A DNA stretch of 64,000 nt from Marisa cornuarietis (taxonomy: Eukaryota; Mollusca; Gastropoda; Architaenioglossa; Ampullariidae). Both the position numbers and the translations under genes were made by a program. The notes under the pieces are model-generated. The model saw only the letters and a list, made by a program, of their open reading frames with translations, was not told the origin of the DNA and made no database searches. Shown here piece by piece: positions 22,631-34,549 of the stretch; position 1 is the stretch's first letter, and each line of letters opens with the position of its first letter. The stretch spans positions 4,275,001 to 4,339,000 of the forward strand of contig SMMW01000001.1 of assembly GCA_004794655.1 (NCBI GenBank), read 5' to 3'.

Positions 22631-23501
22631 CAAGGACTTGTAGACTTACCATCTTACATTTTAGAAGGTTCATGTGTAAGTGTGAGAGGGGATAGGTGTG
22701 CATGTTTGCTAAACGTCATTTTGGGTATCTATATCTGCCTGTTATGTTTTTATAAAAAGGTAAAGGTCATCCCATAACCTATGTTTTTATGTGTATATAT
22801 AATTAATGTTAATGCTTATGTATGTGTGGAATGATTTTGAGCGAAAACAATGTCTGTCTTGGACTGCCTTTGACAGACCATAAACTTTGATTTAATTTGA
22901 ACTTTAGCCAGGGACGCAGAATAAGCGACCGATTTCTCCCTTCATTACTGGTTGATAGTGGTGAGATGACACAAAGTGTCTACATTACATGTATAAGACC
23001 TGAGATATTTCGCTCCCCGGAGGTAGGTTTCTAGTCACGTGACATAATCTTACCGATCACCTGGTGTTCCACAGGTGACTATGAGCCTCTGTGTGATGTT
23101 GTCCTGACTGACACCCCATCGGGTTCTCCACAGGTGACAAAGCGGCAGTCAAGCCGACAACCGCCTGCTTTCAATGAGGTGTGAGATGCACTGCTTGTCA
23201 TCGTCATCCTCATCCTCAGCTACAGACGCAACTTGCAAACATACGCACGTGCACAGAACGCACACAAAAACAAACACCGCGTGAGCACTCACACACACAC
23301 GCAGGTGTCAGTATACATCCACGTACTATATATCTATTCATTCTTGTGCATACACCGGTGCGCGCACACAGTCTGTCATACGCACACATACGTTTCTGAA
23401 CAGACACACATACACAGCAATTACACGGACACGACTATTTCTCCCGCTGTCTAACAGACACATAGACACGCTCACATCTTATTGTTAAACAGAAGCAAAG
23501 T
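22631..23501. other. Noncoding stretch, CA-rich
   Basis: LINE 3' tail to about 22900, then GC-richer sequence (22980-23170) with repeated caggtgac motifs, then irregular CA-rich DNA (23220-23470) giving spurious open frames. I see no gene. Confidence 0.45.
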
Positions 23502-23983
23502 GGACCATTTATTCTACTCTATCGGATTCACGCACACGTAAGTATACAGACACTTTTTATCTTACTGTAGAACAGTCATACAGACACGACCATTTATCCT
23601 GCTAACAGATTTTTTCCTTCGTTTAAAATGAAGCCCACCTGTACAGGGTTACCTTGCTTTCCATGCAATATGTTGAAACAATCAGGCGTCTACATCTATG
23701 TTTGATTCGTTTCCATTAGGTTTAACCTATTATCATGAGCTTTCTTGAGTTTAACGTAAGAAGAAAATCTAAAAATAAACTGGTTATTAATGATGTGAGG
23801 CCTCACGTTTGCAGAAAATAGACTTGTACTACCAATAGTAAGCAGTTTCCAAGTATGTGAGTGAGTGAGTAAGCAACTGGTAGGCTGTTAGTTTTCAACA
23901 TTCCAAGCTGCAAAAACGAGTGTGTTTGTGTGCGTGCGTACGAGTTTGTGTGGGTGTTCATGTGCGAGTGTTTCTGTTTGTCC

Positions 23984-24045
<62 letters not shown>

Positions 24046-24310
24046 CCGCGCGCGCATCTTTAGTTTCGTCAAATAATCTCCCCCACAGACGTATAACAAA
24101 CTGAACGACTTAATCCCGTTCTTTATAAATTATTGTTTAAGAAGATTGAGTGAAACCAGCCGGGAAGAAATTTAGTAGTTTAACAGTTTTACAAGCATTT
24201 TCATATTTATAAGCCATCAAAAGATTCTAAAAAAAAATTCTCTTCTGCGGGGAAGCTGTTTTGTTTGTGGGTTGTGCATGCGCGCACACAGTACTATTAA
24301 TTTATTTCTT
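23502..24310 (+). repeat. Repeat X, copy 1 (about 0.8 kb)
   Basis: Direct repeat of 31658-32495, starting ggaccatttattctactcta and ending near gtgcatgcgcgcacaca. The two copies are nearly identical except for their internal TG microsatellites and small indels. It lies between a LINE remnant and unrelated DNA. Transposon class is not evident. Confidence 0.88.
23985..24042. repeat. (TG)n microsatellite inside repeat X copy 1
   Basis: About 28 TG units. The corresponding tract in copy 2 is shorter and interrupted. Confidence 0.9.
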
Positions 24311-25310
24311 CAGTGTGGGAAATAGGGACTCATTCTGTGACAAGTCACTGACACCAGGCGCTAGGTGATGGTCGGTAAAGTCGCAGACAAGCAGTCGATG
24401 ATTGTGTTCAGCAGGAGGTGTGGTGTTGTTATGGTGCTATTACATCAGAAGCACTACATCGGGTGGAGGTGTCAGGCTTTGCTCAAGGGGAGGTGTCAGG
24501 TCCTCTGGCTTAAGGATTACGCTGTGCGACTTCAAAACACATGTGGGTCATGAATGTTCACACCAGTATTATGAGGTAGACTCATTAAGAGGCGGTTACT
24601 TCGTCACATAACTGGACAAAAGTAAAGCCTTCGGGGCGAGAAAGGACAGAGAGGCAATAACAGGAGTTTTCCAAAGACCTCAATTTAAATTCAATTGTAA
24701 ACTGCAACAGATTTTCTTGAACGGTAATTACATTATGCAGACATTCCAGTACATGGCAGTACAACACACTGTGTTGTTGGGTCTCAGTTTTAAAAGGTAA
24801 AGAAAGCAACCGGTCCTGACACGATCTAAGGCCAAATTGTTCAAACCATGCTCTTAACAACTTGATTGTGTTTTTATTTGGAAACTAAAAAAATTCTGAC
24901 ACACAGAAGACTGTTATCAATTGTTCAAAGCCCGAAGACTACTAGACTGTCGTTATTTACCGCGATATTATCATGATATTATTTGTAAAGGTTCTCCTCA
25001 AAAGATTTTATAAACAAAACTTTTCTAATGAAGCTAATGGTTGAAAATGAAGTTATTGAAATAATAGAAAGCTCTGTCTCTATCGTCTCTGCTGAGGAAG
25101 ACATGTTGGTCCATCTGAGATAACGTCCATGGCTGAAACTCGAATCACAACGGTTTACAATTTTCACTAGAGTTATTTTCTAGTCTTGCAATTTTTACAC
25201 CTGTTATCTTTGCTTATGAAAAAGTTATGTTTTATCTAAATACGTAATTTTGATTATCACGCTTTGTTTTTGTGTTTTTTATGAGCACTTACTTCAGCAT
25301 GGTCTTGCAC
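24311..25310. other. Noncoding stretch
   Basis: No coding exon recognised. Short open frames near 24365-24860 and 24979-25167 have no family resemblance and no convincing splice sites. Confidence 0.4.
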
Positions 25311-25311
25311 A

Positions 25312-25312
<1 letters not shown>

Positions 25313-25358
<46 letters not shown>
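25313..25358. repeat. (TG)n microsatellite
   Basis: Uninterrupted TG run of about 22 units. Confidence 0.9.
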
Positions 25359-25574
25359 CCGGATCTACCTGAAGTTGACATGGCAGCTGCGTAGGACGCA
25401 AGCACAAAGGAGCGCGCAGTTATGGTCCATTTTTTAAATGGGATGAACAAAATCAATCTTGTCAATATATATATATATATCAATCAAACACATATCTCTT
25501 ACTTTATCATCTGGCCAATATCATCAAATACTGCTGGCTTTATACACAAAAACATTTTAGATTCGTGTGTATGC

Positions 25575-25780
25575 CCCTAATGTCCAGTGGCGCATAGCGC
25601 CTGTCACCACCACAGTGAAAGTTGGCTGTCCTGGGTTCAGCTCTCGTCTCGGGCAAACTGTTCTTTCTCTGCACGTCGCATCTGTTTACAGGTCTGGCTG
25701 GTAGCTGTGATATATAAATATAAATAATAGCATTAGTTGCTGGCTCGGCGTAAAACACCATACCCTTCCCTCCCCCTTCT
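25575..25780 (+). mobile_element. tRNA-derived SINE
   Basis: Starts with an RNA polymerase III A-box-like TGGCGCATAGCG (about 25588) and a B-box-like GGGTTCAGCTCTCG (about 25632), spaced as in tRNA genes. An unrelated body follows, ending gctggctcggcgtaaaacacca, which is typical of invertebrate SINE tails. It cannot fold as a full tRNA gene and is best called a SINE. Confidence 0.6.
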
Positions 25781-26431
25781 TATCACGACAAGTAAAAGTA
25801 ATTTCAGAACCAACAGAATGTTCTCGCAGTAGAGAGTAACCAATTTCCCAAACTTTATTTTGGTCTTATTCAAACACAAAAGCTAATCGTGAGAATGTTT
25901 ATGAACTACATACATGTTTAGAACACGTGCACATTAACACTGTTCATACTTAAAGCGAAAGTCTTCTTTCCCTAGACACAGACTTCACAGATGAATAATA
26001 AGCTCAACCGGATAGGGGTCACTGCATTATCATTTTAAATTAAATCAAAAGCTTCTAATAATGCACAAGTAAAATTAAACATCCCTTTAGAATATTCGTC
26101 TGAAATCTTACAAATTTAGTTGAAAGAGTTTTGATAATAAACAAAGGGAGAAGGCTGCAGGTGATTACAATGTACTAGTCGCATTTCTGTCACTCTTCTC
26201 TCTCCCCCTCCCTTCTTGCGATAATTATTAGCCATGTTACTGTAAACCTGTTAACCTCCACTTTTATTTTAATTGATGTTTGATTAGGCAATAGATATGT
26301 AATGTATGAAAATAAGGGGTCACTGAGGAAATCTATTACACTAAGAAAATAAATGAAATCACACAAATGTGGTTCTTACGTGTTTATTAATGAAGGTTAA
26401 TCTGTGCTCAAAGATTATAGATGATGAAATA

Positions 26432-26674
26432 CTAAGAAAAAGCATGAATGACCGTTCGTGACTTTTGACCGTCGACCATCTTGGTTGTGAACATGTGTGT
26501 TAAACTACAGTGCTGGTGGGTTAAGAGGACAGTGCGACTCTCGTCTGACTGGAAAAAGACGACAGACTGCAGGGTGTGGTCTTGAACCAGCGCTACGGTC
26601 TGGCTGACGGCGACCAGACCACAGCATTCCTCCGGTTGTAGAAGGAAAGGAAAAGGAATCTTTGATCTTGACAA
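26432..26674 (-). other. Open frame of unknown status
   Basis: An 80-codon minus-strand frame containing CCGLVAVSQTVALVQDHTLQ. Its composition is protein-like and the local GC is raised, so it could be a terminal exon. I find no family and no certain acceptor, so I do not call a gene. Confidence 0.2.
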
Positions 26675-26735
26675 ACATTTATTTCAAAGTTTGTAGGTTA
26701 CTCACATCAATATTTTGTACTACGTACCACGCACG

Positions 26736-26740
<5 letters not shown>

Positions 26741-26775
<35 letters not shown>
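26741..26775. repeat. (CA)n microsatellite
   Basis: Uninterrupted CA run of about 17 units. Confidence 0.9.
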
Positions 26776-26776
<1 letters not shown>

Positions 26777-26939
26777 CTTACAGGTACACGTTTCTTCTCC
26801 CACTGTATAACGAAATCCTAGAGGCAACATCGGTAAGCCCTGAAGGTGTAAAAGTCAGTCAAGTTCTGGGTCTTGACACTAATCGTCGTTAACGCCTCTC
26901 GGTTCTAGTGGATACGAACTACTACAGGCCCTAACCCCA

Positions 26940-27163
26940 CCCCTTGCGTGACGTCACGTGGTCAAGTACTGACCAGGACCTGAGATGTAACTGTTGATTG
27001 GTCGGTGGCTGAGTAACCGGGTAGCCAGGGGCGGGGTTTATCCAGCCTTTCATGGGTACCTGGCAAGCGATTTTAGGTTAGTCAGTCGAGTAACCACCGA
27101 CACTGCTGAACGTTCTCTGCACTCTCACTTTCTTTTACCGGCCAACTCTAAATCTACTCGAAG
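26940..27163 (+). promoter_or_regulatory. GC-rich promoter with CRE and GC box, plus likely noncoding first exon
   Basis: Contains a perfect cAMP-response element inside GTGACGTCACGTGG (about 26947-26960, which also has an E-box CACGTG), an inverted CCAAT (attgg, 26996-27000) and a GC box (ggggcggggt, about 27029). The sequence up to ctactcgaag ends in a plausible donor (GAAG|GTAAAC) at 27163/27164, so 27060-27163 may be a 5' untranslated exon. The next candidate exon downstream is that of duplicated gene copy A at 27285. Confidence 0.5.
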
Positions 27164-27165
27164 GT

Positions 27166-27284
27166 AAACTTCAGTTATTTTATTTATTTATTTATTTTGT
27201 TCTTGTTTTGATTATGTGGACGTTAGAGACCGCACTTTGCTGTGTACGACTTAGCTGCATGTAGGCGTTTGGATGCCGCCATCT
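27166..27284 (+). repeat. Short duplicated segment P, copy 1
   Basis: Direct repeat of 32502-32620; both contain agaccgcactttgctgtgta and gatgccgccatct. In this copy it runs directly into the first exon of gene A. Confidence 0.88.
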
Positions 27285-28867
27285 GCCTGAGTAAAATCAT
27301 CTTAGCTATTACCAAAATTATTGTCCCAACACTGAAAGCTGTATTGTCCCAGGTTGAAAAGACAAATCATTCACTGATAACACAAGAAGTTATAAATGTA
27401 AGATATTACTAACATATACATTTTCATATCAATTAAATGTGAACCTCCAGACTAATAAATAAAGACGAAAGCTTTTGTTTTTAAAATGTTTTCAAGTACC
27501 TGACACTGTAGAGAGGGAATAGAGAAGAGACTAGACAGCTACAGCCCTTACAAAACCTGCTCCTCCCCCCCCCATAATTGCACTCTCTAAACATCCCCTA
27601 ATTGTGACTGAAATGTCAAAAGAATACCCTTAGTTTTATAAGTGATGTGAAAATTAAGAATTTAGTCACCTCACACGCAATATTATTTAACAAAATGCAA
27701 ACAAAGTTTTGTGGTAAATGATATTGTTACTTTTTATTAATGTAATCTTTGACTTGATTATCTATTAGAAATAAGTTAGCCTTTAACACTGATTTGTGCT
27801 TTAGTATTTATTTTCAGCGTCAAGTTCGCACTTCTTACTAGTAAAATCTATGGTCTTAATAATGGGTTTACTTATCTTTTTTCCACTATCGTTACCAGCT
27901 TGGCACTAGACCAGGCTTGGAAAACTGCATGCTCATGGTCTGTGTGACAACATTGAGGCAGATTCTAATTCATTCTTATTTTTGCTCATGTAACTTGACT
28001 GCCAAAAAGTGTTTCCTGTCAAAGGATATTGATGAGGTATGGATTTCACAGGTTTAATATTTTTTGATTGATTTATCCTTTTTATTTTTGTTTTCGCAGA
28101 TGAGTTTTTTAACTGATAAACCATCAGACCCTTATCCTGAGCATGAGGTGATGGCAGCAAGAAACCTTCTCATGCATACTGCTGAAAACTGTCAAGTTTT
28201 TAAAGAGATAAAAGCGAAATTATATGGTACTTCACAGAGTAGCACCATTACAGATTCAAGTCAAGATGATACAGAGAATACATGGATTCCACAGAGATTA
28301 CCATCTTCTTGGTTTTTCCCTGTAACTCTTGCAACAAAGCCAGGAACAGGTGGGTTATATCATCATCTCTTGGCACAACAGTGCATATTATGACAGTGCA
28401 TTGGGACTTCTTTTTGTAAGTGGTGATATTTGTGGGTGTATTTTGAGAATTGAAGTGGGGAATTCACCCAGATTTGAGGAGATGATATCGTGCACTGGTC
28501 CTTACCCAGTAAACCACAAAAAAAAAAATTTCCTCCACATTAATTCTTTAAAGTTCTGTTTGACTTATGTGCTTTTTTAAATTCTTTGTTTAAAATCTGA
28601 GTAACACTATATAGACAAAAATCATTCTGCAGCTGTCATATTCATATATTTTCAGATCTTGTCATGGACAGTGCTTCAGCGATGACACTTTCAAGTCGAA
28701 CAGCACTTCCTTTACCTGCCATTTTTCCATCCTCCACCTACCCGCACATTCTGTTTCCAGTTGCTATTTACCCGCCACACCAAGTCTTCAGTCAGTTTCA
28801 TTTGGTACAGCCACATTTTATAAAATACCACATGCCTTCAATTATTCCAGCAGCATATTTTATTTAA
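27285..28867 (+). CDS. Duplicated PYP-domain gene, copy A (unrecognised family)
   Basis: Three exons are supported by consensus splice sites and phase: up to 27397 (donor AAAT|GTAAGA; open coiled-coil-like frame with LSQVEKTNHSLITQE), 28100-28349, and 28656-28867. Exon 2 encodes an unrecognised domain with PYPEHEVMAAR and, after about 45 residues, WIPQRLPSSWFFPV. Exon 3 encodes a proline-, tyrosine- and phenylalanine-rich tail ending IIPAAYFI. The start codon is not certain: copy B has an ATG in exon 1 (AMTKIV), here it is ATT, so translation may begin at the ATG opening exon 2 (28100) or in an upstream exon. The same domain recurs in the gene at 39076-40634. Function unknown. Confidence 0.5.
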
Positions 28868-29166
28868 AAAACTTCGGTCACCTGTAATCTTTTACGTGAT
28901 CTACTATTTGCATTTTATCTTGGTTGTACAAATAATAGTGTGTGTAGTGGCGTCTGTGAATGTGAGTGTAACTGCTATTTGTACAGTAAGTGGCAGTCAT
29001 AATCGAGATATTCCTTATGCAAATAATGTAAAAAATAAATCTTCTTGCACTAAATCCATTGCTTTTTTTTGGTGTGATGGTTTTGTTTGTTTGTTTGTTT
29101 GTTTTTTGTCCTACCTATAGGGAGTCACTATGGTATGTGAACAATAGTATCCTTGCCAGCTTTCTC

Positions 29167-29273
<107 letters not shown>

Positions 29274-30019
29274 TCAGAATTAAGAAAATGCAATCAGAGA
29301 AATTAATAGCCATGATGTTGTGAAAATTAGTGCACCAATGTACTCAAAGGCACGGTCTGCATGAAACTCACATTTTAAATTTATTTGTACTTGACAGTCA
29401 GGCCAACCGGCATTACTTTTGAGTTACTAATGAACCCCTGGGTCTACCGGGATTTAAAAAAAATAAATATAATGTAGCTCGAAACTTCACTTGTGTTGCC
29501 GTCAGGTAATCCGTTAGGTGGCGCTCACTTCGCTGTCACTTCAGAAAATCCCCTACAGCCCATCTTGTAGTATTTACTATCTTTGGTATAATTCTATATT
29601 GTGTATTACTCAAGAACTCAGTGCACGATTACAAAAGTGGGTTCAAGTAATATACATGATCATTGAAAATCACTTGCAGATATGCGCTCATTTGGTTTAT
29701 GTTAATGTTTAGTGACCAGAAGTCTTGCATTCAAAAGATGACATAAATCAAGAAATACATTAAAAAGCCGACTTCTGTTTATTTCATTTATCACACCTGT
29801 TGTTCTTAGTCTATTTTTGTTAGTGCTTCAGTGTTACCTTTTCTATGATAAAAGTTGTATGAGTATGTTCTTTGAATTTTTTTTTACCTTTAACTTGTAA
29901 ATGCCTGGCAACAAACTGTGTATCTATAATTAAACCATTGTTTACATTTTACTTTAAAGACTATTTTTTAAATTGTTTTAATTGAAGAAAATCACTAAAA
30001 GGTTTTTATTTTGGAATTT

Positions 30020-30210
30020 TAAAAGAAGACCACATGATGGAAGAGATGGCAGTACCTCTCTCCCCACCAATTCAAATCAAATGACAGCAGGTGCAGAGGG
30101 CAATGATAGATGGGGGACTCTCCTTTAGTGATCATGCCAACCAAGTGTACTAAAATGCCCAGGAAAGACTGCACCTGTTGAGGAAACTGCAGTTTCAGCG
30201 TCAGCTCTGG
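30020..30210 (+). repeat. Copy 2 of the LINE segment at 22143-22330
   Basis: Near-identical to the first copy in the same orientation. It starts where similarity between segmental copies A and B stops. Confidence 0.85.
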
Positions 30211-30429
30211 GGTGCTGGAACTCCGCCATTGTCGGTAACAAGCCCGGATGAGAAAGGGAAGGATTAGCAACCCTATGCTATAAAAACCTCTATGCTACGG
30301 AAACGACAGCTAGAGAAGTAACTTTTTCTGGTAGAAGGAGTGAAGCAGACCAGGCAACTGGCCCTATGTCGGCAAGGGATCAAAGTCAAAAGGAAGTCTC
30401 TGGCCCGACAGTGGAGCTCCTGACACCAA

Positions 30430-31660
30430 AACATCATATGCGAGTTGGTTGCTGGAATGTACGGACTTTATTCCAGACAGGAAGGCACAAACAGTTTAAG
30501 AAATGAACAGCTACAACCTTACAGTGGTCGCAGTGGCAGAGGCCAGATGGACAGGCACAGGAAAACAGGTACTTAACTCTGGGGAAACCATTATCTGGTC
30601 TTGCAAGCAAGACAACCACCACCATGAAGGAGTCGCCCTTGTCATCAGCAGGAAACATGCAAATGCCATCTTACAGTGGAAGCCCATAAATGAACGCCTA
30701 CTCTACGTGAGGTTAAACTCCAGGTTCACAAAACTTTCTATTGTAGTAGCCTATGCCCCCATTGACAACGCTGACGAAGTGGAAAAAGACAAATTTTATG
30801 GTGCACTTCAAGCGGTTTTCGACATCCCCAAGCATGATGTGATGCTCCTCATGGGCGATTTTAACGCAAACGTAGGCAACAAAAACGAGAACAGAGAAAG
30901 AGTCATGGGGCGGCATGGAACTGGAGAACTTACTGACAATGGTGAGAGACTCATTAGTCTGTGTGAAGAAAACGATCTTATTATTGGTGGTACTCTGTTT
31001 GCGCACAAAACAATCCACAAACTAACCTGGACATCACCTGATGGAAGGACACAAAGTCAGATAGATCACATCATCATCAACAGCAAATGGAAGCACTCCC
31101 TGCAAGACGTGCAAGTCAAACGAGGAGCAGACGTTGGCAGTGACCACCACCTATTAGTTGCAAAGTTGAAACTGAAGTTGAGAAAAACAAAGATTGGGCA
31201 GAAAAGAAACCAGCGTTTGGACATTGCCAAACTCAGAGACCCAGCAAACAAAAAGGCCTTCGGCATTGCACTGAAAAATAACTTCAGCATCCTCCGAGAT
31301 GAAGCAGCAATAACGATCGATACCTTTAACAAAGCCACAGTAGAAGCAACAAAAGAAACCATTGGCAACAGAACAGGCCCCAAAAATGTATGGATATCTG
31401 TGCACGCATGGAACTTGATAGAAGAAAGGAAAGAGATGAAGAGGAAGCTCCTGAACACGAAGTCCCCCAGGCTGAAAGAGAGGACTGCAGCCCAATACAG
31501 GGAACTAGACAAACAGGTCAAGTCCTCCTCAAGGAGAGACAGGCGACAGTATGTAGAACAGCTCACAACTGAAGCCGAGACAGCAACCGAACGGAAAGAC
31601 ATGAAAGCGACCTATCAGAACATAAGGAAGCTACAAGGTGACCGAAGGCACAACCAGGAC
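30430..31660 (+). pseudogene. LINE apurinic endonuclease ORF, truncated
   Basis: Endonuclease domain of a non-LTR retrotransposon. The stretch MRVGCWNVRTLFQTGRHKQF (from about 30438) is the classic endonuclease start, interrupted by a stop at about 30501 and resuming one frame over at 30503. A 400-codon frame then contains VAEARWTGTGKQ, YAPIDNADEVEKDKFYGAL, LMGDFNANVG and VGSDHHLLVAKLKLK (the final SDHH motif). The frame leaves LINE homology at about 31657, exactly where repeat X copy 2 starts, and the reverse transcriptase is lost. Products of this family are often misannotated as craniofacial development protein 2-like. Confidence 0.9.
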
Positions 31661-32067
31661 CATTTATTCTACTCTATCGTAAAAACACACACACGTAAGT
31701 ATACAGACACTTTTATCTTACTGTAGAACAGTCATACAGACACGACCATTTATCCTGCTAACAGATTTTTTCCTTCGTTTAAAATGAAGCCCACCTGTAC
31801 AGGGTTACCTTGCTTTCCATGCAATATGTTGAAACAATCAGGCGTCTACATCTATGCTTGATTCGTTTCCATTAGGTTTAACCTATTATCATGAACTTTC
31901 AAGAAGAAAATCTAAAAATAAACTGGTTATTAATGATGTGAGGCCTCATGTTTGCCGAACTTTTGCAGAAAATAGACTTGTACTACCAATAGTAAGCAGT
32001 TTCCAAGTATGTGAGTGAGTAATCAACTGGTAGGCTGTTAGTTTTCAACATTCCAAGCTGCAAAAAC

Positions 32068-32111
<44 letters not shown>

Positions 32112-32495
32112 ACGAGTATGTTTGCGTGTGGGTGTTCGTGTGCGAGGGTTTCTGTTTGTGCGTGTGCGTATGTGTGTACGACTGTGTGTGCGAGTGTGTG
32201 CGTGTGTGTCTGTGTGTCTGTGTGTGTGTTTCCACGCGCATCTTTAGTTTCGTCAAATAATCTCCACCACAGACGTATAACAAACTGAACGACTTAATCC
32301 CGTTCTTTATTAATTATTGTTTAAGAAGATTGAGTGAGACCAGCCGGGAAGAAATTTAGTAGTTTAACAGTTCTACAAGCATTTTCATATTTATAAGCCA
32401 TCAAAAGATTCTAAAGATTTTTCTCTTCTGCGGGGAAGCTGTTTTGTTTGTTTGTGGGTTGTGCATGCGCGCACACAATTAGTACTATTAATTTC
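31658..32495 (+). repeat. Repeat X, copy 2
   Basis: Direct copy of 23502-24310. It truncates the LINE endonuclease frame. Contains an internal TG tract at about 32070-32108. Confidence 0.88.
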
Positions 32496-32501
32496 AGTTA
32501 A

Positions 32502-32620
32502 CTTCAGTTATTTTGTGTGTGTTTTTTTTGTTCTTGATTTGATTATGTGGAAGTTAGAGACCGCACTTTGCTGTGTACGACTTAGCTGCATGTAGACGTT
32601 TGGATGCCGCCATCTTTCGT
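32502..32620 (+). repeat. Short duplicated segment P, copy 2
   Basis: Direct copy of 27166-27284. Here repeat X lies only a few bases upstream, and unrelated DNA follows. Confidence 0.88.
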
Positions 32621-32989
32621 TTTCTTTGGCGAAGAAAAACAAACTGGAACGTCGATAAATGCAGACTTTCACTGTCCGAATAATCCGAAATAATCCTCTC
32701 ACTCTCTCTATTGTTGATTGCTGGCGATGTTGTGATTGGTACACTAGTATGACGTATTATACTGTTCGCGGCGATCGTTGATCGCAGGTGCGAATCGCGT
32801 ACTTTGTTGCCAGATAATTAACGGATAGGTTTTGGGGGCTGCAATTTACAGGTTAGTTTTATATCACCTATATCTATCGACATCTGAAAAAACAAACAAA
32901 CAAACAAACAAAAACCGCGAACAATACACTATGGATGATGATGGAGAAATTTGGGTTCCCACAGAAGTTCACTATAGATTCATCTGGTG
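32621..32989. other. Unique stretch between segment P and LINE remnant
   Basis: Moderately GC-rich with gcggcgatcgttgatcgcag (palindromic GATCG motifs) and an inverted CCAAT at about 32735. It could be a promoter, but no exon follows convincingly. Confidence 0.3.
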
Positions 32990-33960
32990 TTCCACGGTGG
33001 GAAGATGGTGACAATACTCGATAATGGAGAAAAATTCAACGCCTTCCCTACCACAGATGGTGTCAAGCTGGAATGCGTATACTCACCCTAGCATTCTTCA
33101 GCATGTTTATCTCTGCCATGCTGACAGATGCTTTCTGTAACTTCAAAGTGGGGGGGGGGGGCTGGTAATCAAGTATAGAATGGACGGTAAATTTTAATTT
33201 ACATAGACTGTAGGGAGCGACCAGAAGAGGTCAACAATCAAGAATCTATTGTTCGCTGATAAGTATGCCTTACTCGATCGCCAGTACTCAGCACACGATG
33301 CAGTCCGATGTGTATCGTGTATCAGAGGCATGCCGTGACTTTGGTCTGATCATCAACACCACACAGACCTAAGTAATGCCCCCCGCTGATCCAGCAGCCG
33401 CACATCGCATCGCACCTATATACTCTGGCGCCACTCGAACACAACATAGGTCATTTCAGAAATAAACTAAAGCGAGTGCTGCGTATGACGGAATTCGCCA
33501 ACATCTGCGAGAGCAATGATCCCAACCTTACCACCAGGCTGAAAGTCTGTTCTGTACCAGTCTGTGTGTCATTGAGACTTGGACCATCTACGCAAGACAC
33601 GCAAAGCAGCCGAACCAGTTACATATCAGCTGCATCGATCCCCCGTCTGCTTCACATCCGATAGCATAAGATCCCCGAAACAGACTGAAATTCTGAGGAA
33701 ATTCTGCTGCCAGCATCCTCCCCTTTCTGCTAAAATCGCTAGCCAGATGGATTGGGCATGTCGTTCGTAATCGTAAGCCTGACTGTCGTCTGCCGAAGCT
33801 GCTGTTCTATATAAGAGATGTGAGTCAGGACAATCGTACAGCTGAAGGGCAAGAAAAGCGCTACAAACACAGCATCCAAACCACCCTCACTCTCACCATG
33901 GGAGCCCATGCATCACAGCAGCAGAACTGTTGATGAGCTCACACTCGCAAACACCCCATC
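32990..33960 (+). pseudogene. Degenerate LINE reverse-transcriptase and C-terminal remnant
   Basis: In shifting frames the translation resembles the RT segment around the conserved VLAPTLF..MFSAMLTDAF region (here about 33085-33135), the catalytic ADD region (about 33245-33290), and then the post-RT region (33440-33960) ending in THTPSHILHTW-like sequence. Many stops and frameshifts. It fits the same LINE family as the endonuclease relic at 30.4-31.7 kb, separated by repeat X. Confidence 0.55.
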
Positions 33961-34549
33961 GCATATTCTCCACACGTGGAAAAGTGGCTTCATCAGCCGC
34001 TTCCAAACCCATCACTACCGAAATAAAAATCTGTGGTCAAATTATCGCCATAAATCATCGACCTCTAATGGACGAACTTATTGTAGTTTTGGGTCGCAGT
34101 AACCGTCCATGGTTACATCCTCATAATGTACAGTTCTTAAAATACTCTTTCTTCGTAGAGCCCCAAACCGCTCTTTCATTCGCCATGTTGGATTCGGCAC
34201 ATGTATCAACTGATAACGACGAATAATCACACACGTACACATAATACTGTAAGTTTATCAAAATATTTTCCTACAAGCGTACTACGATTTAACGGTATGT
34301 TCACCAGTTCGCTGGTGGAGTGGTCGTGTTAAAATGTTCCCTGGAATAAAGCTACTATAGTGTTAAAATATTACTATTACATTGTTATAATAATAATAAT
34401 TCCTTTTATTCGCCAAGTGACATAGCACGAGGAACTTGACTTGATAATGGCCACATTTTACCAACAATAACTCTCCCATACACACAGATATACGCACAGT
34501 ATATAGTTGTTGGATTTATTGTATTCAGTCATACAAAAATTGCATTCAA
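33961..34549. other. Noncoding stretch
   Basis: Contains a GCCATGTTGG start-like sequence at about 34183 with only 12 codons, and an (AAT)n run near 34388. I see no gene. Confidence 0.4.

Noticed and set aside
25575..25660. Functional tRNA gene
   Set aside because: Boxes are present, but no acceptor-stem pairing or clear anticodon arm; it is followed by a SINE body.
30713..31602. Several minus-strand frames of up to 178 codons
   Set aside because: Shadows of the LINE endonuclease frame.
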